64,000 bases of DNA, taken from the NCBI GenBank assembly GCA_028023455.1, contig JAQFVV010000036.1, positions 6,569,576 through 6,633,575 on the forward strand, given 5' to 3'. The notes below the pieces were generated by a model. It was given only the letters and a program-made list of their open reading frames with translations. It did not search any database and was not told the DNA's origin. Positions 59,407 through 64,000 of the stretch are shown here, piece after piece. Positions within the stretch are counted from its first letter, which is position 1. Every line of letters begins with the position of its first letter. The DNA comes from Epiperipatus broadwayi (lineage: Eukaryota > Onychophora > Udeonychophora > Euonychophora > Peripatidae). The position numbers and the translations under genes were made by a program.

Positions 59407-59671
59407 TGGTATACATTTGGCAATGCAATAAGAAAGAGTAGTTATTATACTTTGATGTAACTGTATTATATTACTAAATAAACCATTCACCAACATCATC
59501 ATCATTTCATCCACACCGATTATTGCAATGCTAAAATAGAAGACAGAAGAGTTAAAGCTGAGTTTATTAAAATAAAAAAACTTCATCAAAAAAAAAAAAA
59601 ACTGGAATTCAGCCTGCTATTTAAGTGGTTGAACACTTTATGTTTCCTTTCTTTAAGCAACTAACTACGTG

Positions 59672-59710
<39 letters not shown>
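59672..59710. repeat. (TA)n microsatellite
   Basis: About 19 TA units following GATTATATA. Confidence 0.95.
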
Positions 59711-59715
<5 letters not shown>

Positions 59716-59949
59716 AAAAAATTAAAATAACCAATTGCAGCATAAATATCTTTCCAGCATGCCCCTTATAAAGGAATAGTAAAAAAGAGAACAATATTCA
59801 TTAAGGTACTGTGGTTGTTGAGTCTCAATTTCCCAAACAACTTGAAATATTAAGTTTGATTGACAGAAACATATATCTAAGAAAAAATTAATTTTTAAAT
59901 CAAACATTGCCATTTGAAACATTGCAAAATACCTATAAGTAAATAATGT

Positions 59950-60115
59950 TCATCATCATCAATCATTATCAATCCTATGCAGGATGAAGGTCTCTCCAAG
60001 TTCAATCCATCTTCTCCGATCTTTAGCTTCTCTTCTCCACATCATCCCTGCACACTTTCTTATTTCATCCATCCATCTCCACATGTGGTCTTTTTCTGGG
60101 TCTTTTACAATATAA
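59950..60115 (-). pseudogene. RTE-type LINE 3' terminus
   Basis: On the minus strand KDPEKDHMWRWMDEIRKCAG, then REAKDRRRWIELGETFILH: the C-terminal block of RTE ORF2. It is followed by a short GATTGATGATGATG tail. It matches 1404-1570 and is extremely 5'-truncated. Confidence 0.8.
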
Positions 60116-60119
60116 ATAA

Positions 60120-60985
60120 TATTAGCATTATATATATATTGTAATTTTTAAGGTGTGTATATATAAGCCTATGTCAACAATGAAGAGATCACATCACCAT
60201 TCTTGAATAAACACACACACAATAATAATTTTAACAGGATGTTTCCATGTATAAACATTTCAACTGTGAAATAACCAGGCAAAGCAACAATTACAAACTC
60301 GTATTGCAAATTGAAATCACATCACCATCTAGTTATAATATTTATCTAACCTACTTTTAAAAGACAAAAGTCAAACAGCTTTTAGTTTGTATTCTAATTT
60401 CATATAAGGAAGAGATCATACATTAATATTATATATGTGTGAAAATTGGAATTTTCACAACTTTTTAAATACTTTAACATATAAACAGACTCTCCAGTAA
60501 AAGTTATACATTATAATAATAATACACTTTTCATTTAGCTTTTGGATGTAAATACTAATAATTTTAATGGGACTTTTTCCGTGTACTTTTTCCATAAATT
60601 TCAGCTGTGATGCAAAGAGACAAAATTGATATCATTTCTAAAATTTACTTAAAAAATTTACAGAAAAACAATAAAATTTTAATATATTTATCTTAAAGCT
60701 CATAAAAATATAAATATATATATAAATAATATTTAAACACATGTATGTTTCTGTACTAAATTTAAATGGACATGTTAAGGTTCTACACGAAAGAGATCAG
60801 ATTGACTTAATGTCAACATGGGTATGACAATAATATTGGCATCAACAAAGGCTTTGAGCATTCTATCCTTGGATTTTGATAGCTGAAGAATTGGAGGGTG
60901 TAGAAAATTGAAGTTTGTTCATAAAATTTTGAAGATTTTCTATCTTAATATACACTGAGTACTTATTGTATATATGTGTAGGAGA
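60120..60985. other. Gene-poor stretch
   Basis: Short (TA)n patches only. Nothing recognised before the family 2 hammerhead. Confidence 0.4.
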
Positions 60986-60991
60986 TGATTT

Positions 60992-61039
60992 GGACCAACT
61001 GATGAGTGCTGGTTCAGTATGAAATACATATTGGAGACC
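60992..61039 (+). ncRNA. Hammerhead ribozyme, family 2, canonical
   Basis: GG, A, CCAA, CTGATGA (60999-61005), stem II GTGCTG-GTT-CAGTAT (6/6, two G-U), GAAA (61021-61024), stem III AT-AC-AT, site A (61030), TTGG, loop AGA, CC. Core fully conserved. Stem I is bipartite (CCAA/TTGG and GG/CC around an A/AGA internal loop). It is unrelated in arm sequence to family 1. Flanks share AT-rich GTGTAGGAGATGATTTGG-like sequence with the 57817 copy. Predicted cleavage is after 61030. Confidence 0.8.
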
Positions 61040-61049
61040 GTTTATGTTT

Positions 61050-61848
61050 GTCATATGCACATGGTCATGTTATCAGTTATATAATATGGAGTGGGATAGC
61101 TGTAGAAAGCTTGAAAGTCTGAGTTCAAGTACTATCTAATTATATATATAGGGTGCTCTTAATCCATAGCCTGAAGGAGGGTAATTTACTCCCTTTGTTT
61201 ATATATACCCTAAAGAACATAAGGTTTATCTGCAACCAATCAAACTGATACATTTGTCATATATTTTTGCAAGGGCTTGCTATTAAATCATGGGCTAATA
61301 TATAGTGTAAAATCCCCTTATTGTTTGTCTCATTCTACATGTATTATATAGGAAAACTATTCATCAAATAAGCTACAGATTTGAAATGTCTAAAAATCCA
61401 TACAGAAATAATCCATTTTTTTAAAACTTATATACCTTAACTACAATTTTTTTAACTTAAAGTTTGAGTATTTTAGCAGTCAATTCTTTGGGCAGATGTT
61501 TCATGCATGAGGTCCACTCTTCAATAAAATCATATAAAAATTTTAAAAATTATAGGACTCAGGTAAGACTTGTACATGTACTAAGAATTAGCTTAAAAGA
61601 CTGAATGAAAGAAACTGTAGACATTTTATATGAGGTCTCATAAAAGTATTATAATACATAACATATTATACAAGCAGTAAGAGGTAATAAATATCTAATA
61701 TATTTTGGATTTAGCTTTTTATGTTTATTTTCAGTGCATGTGAATGAAGGTCATGGATGAATCCAGCAATTTTAAATTTCTTCTGTACTCTCACTTTTTA
61801 ATAATGCTTGGTGTTATACTCCTGTTTATTTCAGGAAGTTTCTTATTA
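61050..61848. other. Gene-poor stretch
   Basis: No recognisable features between the family 2 ribozyme and the LINE 3' tail. Confidence 0.4.
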
Positions 61849-61849
61849 T

Positions 61850-64000
61850 GTGATGTATTGATGTGATGTGATGTATTTTGGCTTCTCCTTAAACGAAGTC
61901 AAGAATATCTCAGCAATTCTGCCCAGATAAACCTGTTAGTCACTTTATTTTCCATTCCCCACTCTAAGTCCTCCCATATTCTGCCCCATCCCATTCCCAC
62001 AACATAATCTTTGTCAACTCTATGGCCTTTATATCTAAATCCCCTTATCTTTTCGCAAACCCAGAATAAAAACCAATGACTCACTTTCTGTATAGTCACT
62101 TGGTTCATACCTATTCTCCCATAACTTCATTATCTCTACCCTTTCTGTTTTTAAGCATTTACATTCATCAACAGTTGCCTAATATTTTCTATACCTTCCT
62201 TACACAATTTGCACACTAACTCACCCACAGTTTTCCATTTACATGTATATTCTCTTGTTGCTAAAGATCCCGTTTGAGCTTTAAACAATAAACTACTTTC
62301 TTTACTATTATCATAAATTAACTCGCATCCAATATTTCATTTATTTCTATATATATTTAAACTCTTCTTACCCTCCATATTAGTTCTCCATCTCTCCAAC
62401 TCCCTATTTTTTATTAATGCTTCTACTCTTTTATCCCATTCCTTACCACTATAACACTCAACAATCCTCCTAACACAATCATCCCACCTTTTATACAAGT
62501 ATACTGATATAAATTCTTTATCCAAATCTTTTGCATACCACATTACCTTTCTTGCCCATCTGGTTACCTGCCCTTTACTCATAACCCAATTAAGCACTAC
62601 TTCGGCTATTCTTTTACTATCCATAAACTGCAACCTACCAAACATTTTCATTTTACTTTTTGCATCTCTCATATAAAAACTTGACCATCCCATTTTTCCT
62701 TGAATTGCCTCCTTTGCTGTCCACATCTCTGCATCTAATGCATGTCTTCCTACTTCCCTTTGTACTTTCTCTAAATAATCTAAAACCCTTTTACTAACAC
62801 ATAATGCATCATTACCATATGTTAACCATGCTACAGCAACTCCCTTCCATACAATTTTAGCTACATCATATTTATTATATGAAAATACTGCTAGTTTTTT
62901 TTACCAAACCCTTTCTTTTCTTTGCTTCGTTTACCAATTTTTTCTCCCATTCATCCAAGCAATTTTCCTGATTACATAAGATGATTCCCAAATAAGTATA
63001 TCTATCCACCACACTTAACTTTATATTCCCCCCAAAAAAATTCTACATCTTCTCTTTCCCCAGTATTAACCATCATTATATTTGATTTTTCTTCACTAAA
63101 TTTAATCCCCATCTCTTTACCCACCCTTGCACATGTCCTCAACATAATTTCCATATCTTCTTTTCTTTTTGCACACAAAAAGATATGATCCGCAAAGAAG
63201 ACCCTACAAAGTATATACTCCCTTGCCATCTATTAACGGTATCTCTACCACTCTTCCTAGTCTTTCTATTGCTTTGTCCATTTCACTCAAAAACAACAAA
63301 AGCAAAATAGGTGACATAGGGCATCCTTGCCTTAATCCCACTCCATTTTTAACTTTAACTGATTTTATATCCCCTAATTGGTAAGTATAATAATTATTTT
63401 CATATAATTTCTTAATAATTATAATAATTATTTTCATATAATTTCTTAATAATATTAACTAAGGCTCCATCCATTCCCAAATTTGCTAACCTTACCCATA
63501 ATCTATTTCTATTTTCTCTTTCATATGCTTTCTCTAATCTATAAAACTCATATATAATTACCTACCTGAATTCCTACTCATCTCCATAAGTTGTGTAACC
63601 ACAAACAAACTATCTCCTATACACCTATCTGACCTAAAACCTCCTTGCATTTCCCCCACTACATTATTCTCTTCCACCCATTTTACAACTCTTCCAGCTA
63701 CCATATATGAGAAAAACTTTATATAAAACTAATGTTAATGCTATTGGTCTATAATTATTTAACTTTCTATGATCCTTACCTTTTACTTTAAATAATAATC
63801 TTATTCTTGTATTACTCCAACTACTCAGAAAAACTCTCTTCTGTGCCATCTTATTAAAACATGATAATAACTTTGCTTTTGCTCTATGCCCAAATTCATT
63901 ACCATCTCTGCTGCCCATCACGCTAAACCTCTCGCCTTTCCATTTCTCAATCTCTTCCCTGCATCATTCAGTTCATTTTTTGTGAACCTGATATTCCCAT
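61850..64000 (-). pseudogene. LINE (CR1/L2/Jockey-group) reverse transcriptase, 3' half
   Basis: A minus-strand non-LTR retrotransposon running in from the right edge. In order: KLNNYRPIALTLVLYKVF (~63760, RT fingers), GVGLRQGCPMSPILLL (~63330), the palm block LFADHIFLCAKRKEDME (~63210-63150, expected FADD; one Asp reads His), GIKFSEEKSN, YLGIILCNQ, RHALDAE.., GWSSFYMRDAKSKMKMFGRL and DSKRIAEVVLNWVMS (62690-62570), and a CKLCKEG..RQLL C-terminal Cys motif (~62220-62160). A 3' UTR follows, ending in a TGATG/GATGT array at 61850-61880. A 34-bp tandem duplication (63391-63458) and stops break the frame. The SGNH fragments at 11.7 and 15.0 kb would suit this family's ORF1, but linkage is not shown. 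Confidence 0.82.
63391..63458. repeat. 34-bp tandem duplication inside LINE
   Basis: TAATTATTTTCATATAATTT and following bases repeat at 63391 and 63425. It adds the lysine/isoleucine-rich segment before the RT GVGLRQG block. Confidence 0.9.

Noticed and set aside
1-64000. CRISPR array, phage or bacterial operon
   Set aside because: No regularly spaced repeats with unique spacers, no Shine-Dalgarno-linked gene strings, and the repeats are eukaryotic transposons.

Overview
The window looks like non-coding, repeat-dense nuclear DNA from an AT-rich invertebrate animal. By eye roughly three quarters of bases are A or T. There is no operon structure or bacterial signal, no credible multi-exon host gene and no rRNA. 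What is recognisable is mobile: LINEs of at least two types, Penelope-like elements (PLEs), a Ty3/gypsy relic, Merlin and hAT DNA transposons, tRNA-derived SINEs, foldback MITEs and (TA)n tracts. The species cannot be fixed from sequence alone; the mixture fits several AT-rich metazoan lineages.

The main discovery is a set of hammerhead-ribozyme (HHR) motifs in two unrelated families. Family 1 sits in a small element of about 400-450 bp with a dozen partial copies between 4.3 and 49.5 kb. Its best copies (28037-28095 and 46353-46411, both minus) have the CUGANGA box, a 4-bp stem II closed by CACAA, GAAA, a 2-bp stem III (AC-UA-GU), a C at the cleavage site, and a bipartite stem I with an internal loop. 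Units occur as direct tandem dimers (24.58-25.18 and 49.03-49.52 kb) and as inverted foldbacks (4.36, 5.72, 44.79 kb). Family 2 (60992-61039 intact; 57817-57856 with one core change) has different arms. Tandem HHR units are known from animal retrozymes and from terminal repeats of PLEs. Degenerate PLE coding remnants lie beside family 1 units (5.0-9.6 and 26.6-27.9 kb), and a better preserved PLE with RT YVDD and GIY-YIG endonuclease lies at 20.4-21.3 kb. A retroelement RNA partner for the ribozyme units is therefore plausible.

Layout: 1.4-2.1 kb RTE LINE 3' end; 3.2-4.0 kb LTR/promoter-like GC-richer block; 4.03-4.28 kb perfect palindrome; 4.4-9.6 kb PLE copies head to head with HHR units; 9.65-10.15 kb duplication; 10.2-11.1 kb gypsy integrase relic; 11.7-12.1 and 15.0-15.4 kb LINE ORF1 SGNH-esterase fragments; 15.6-18.5 kb one arm of a ~3 kb inverted repeat whose other arm is 30.4-33.5 kb; 20.3-21.3 kb PLE; 22.5 kb LINE 3' end; 24.6-28.1 kb HHR units and PLE; 36.2-37.0 kb hAT relic; 38.5-40.1 kb Merlin with TIRs; 44.8-49.5 kb HHR units with RTE endonuclease relic; 49.65-50.05 kb an unassigned ORF; 54.4-54.6 kb SINE with 17-bp target duplication; 55.4-56.3 kb hAT MITE with 8-bp duplication; 56.9-60.1 kb foldbacks, second HHR family and an RTE tail; 61.9-64.0 kb a LINE reverse transcriptase running off the window edge.
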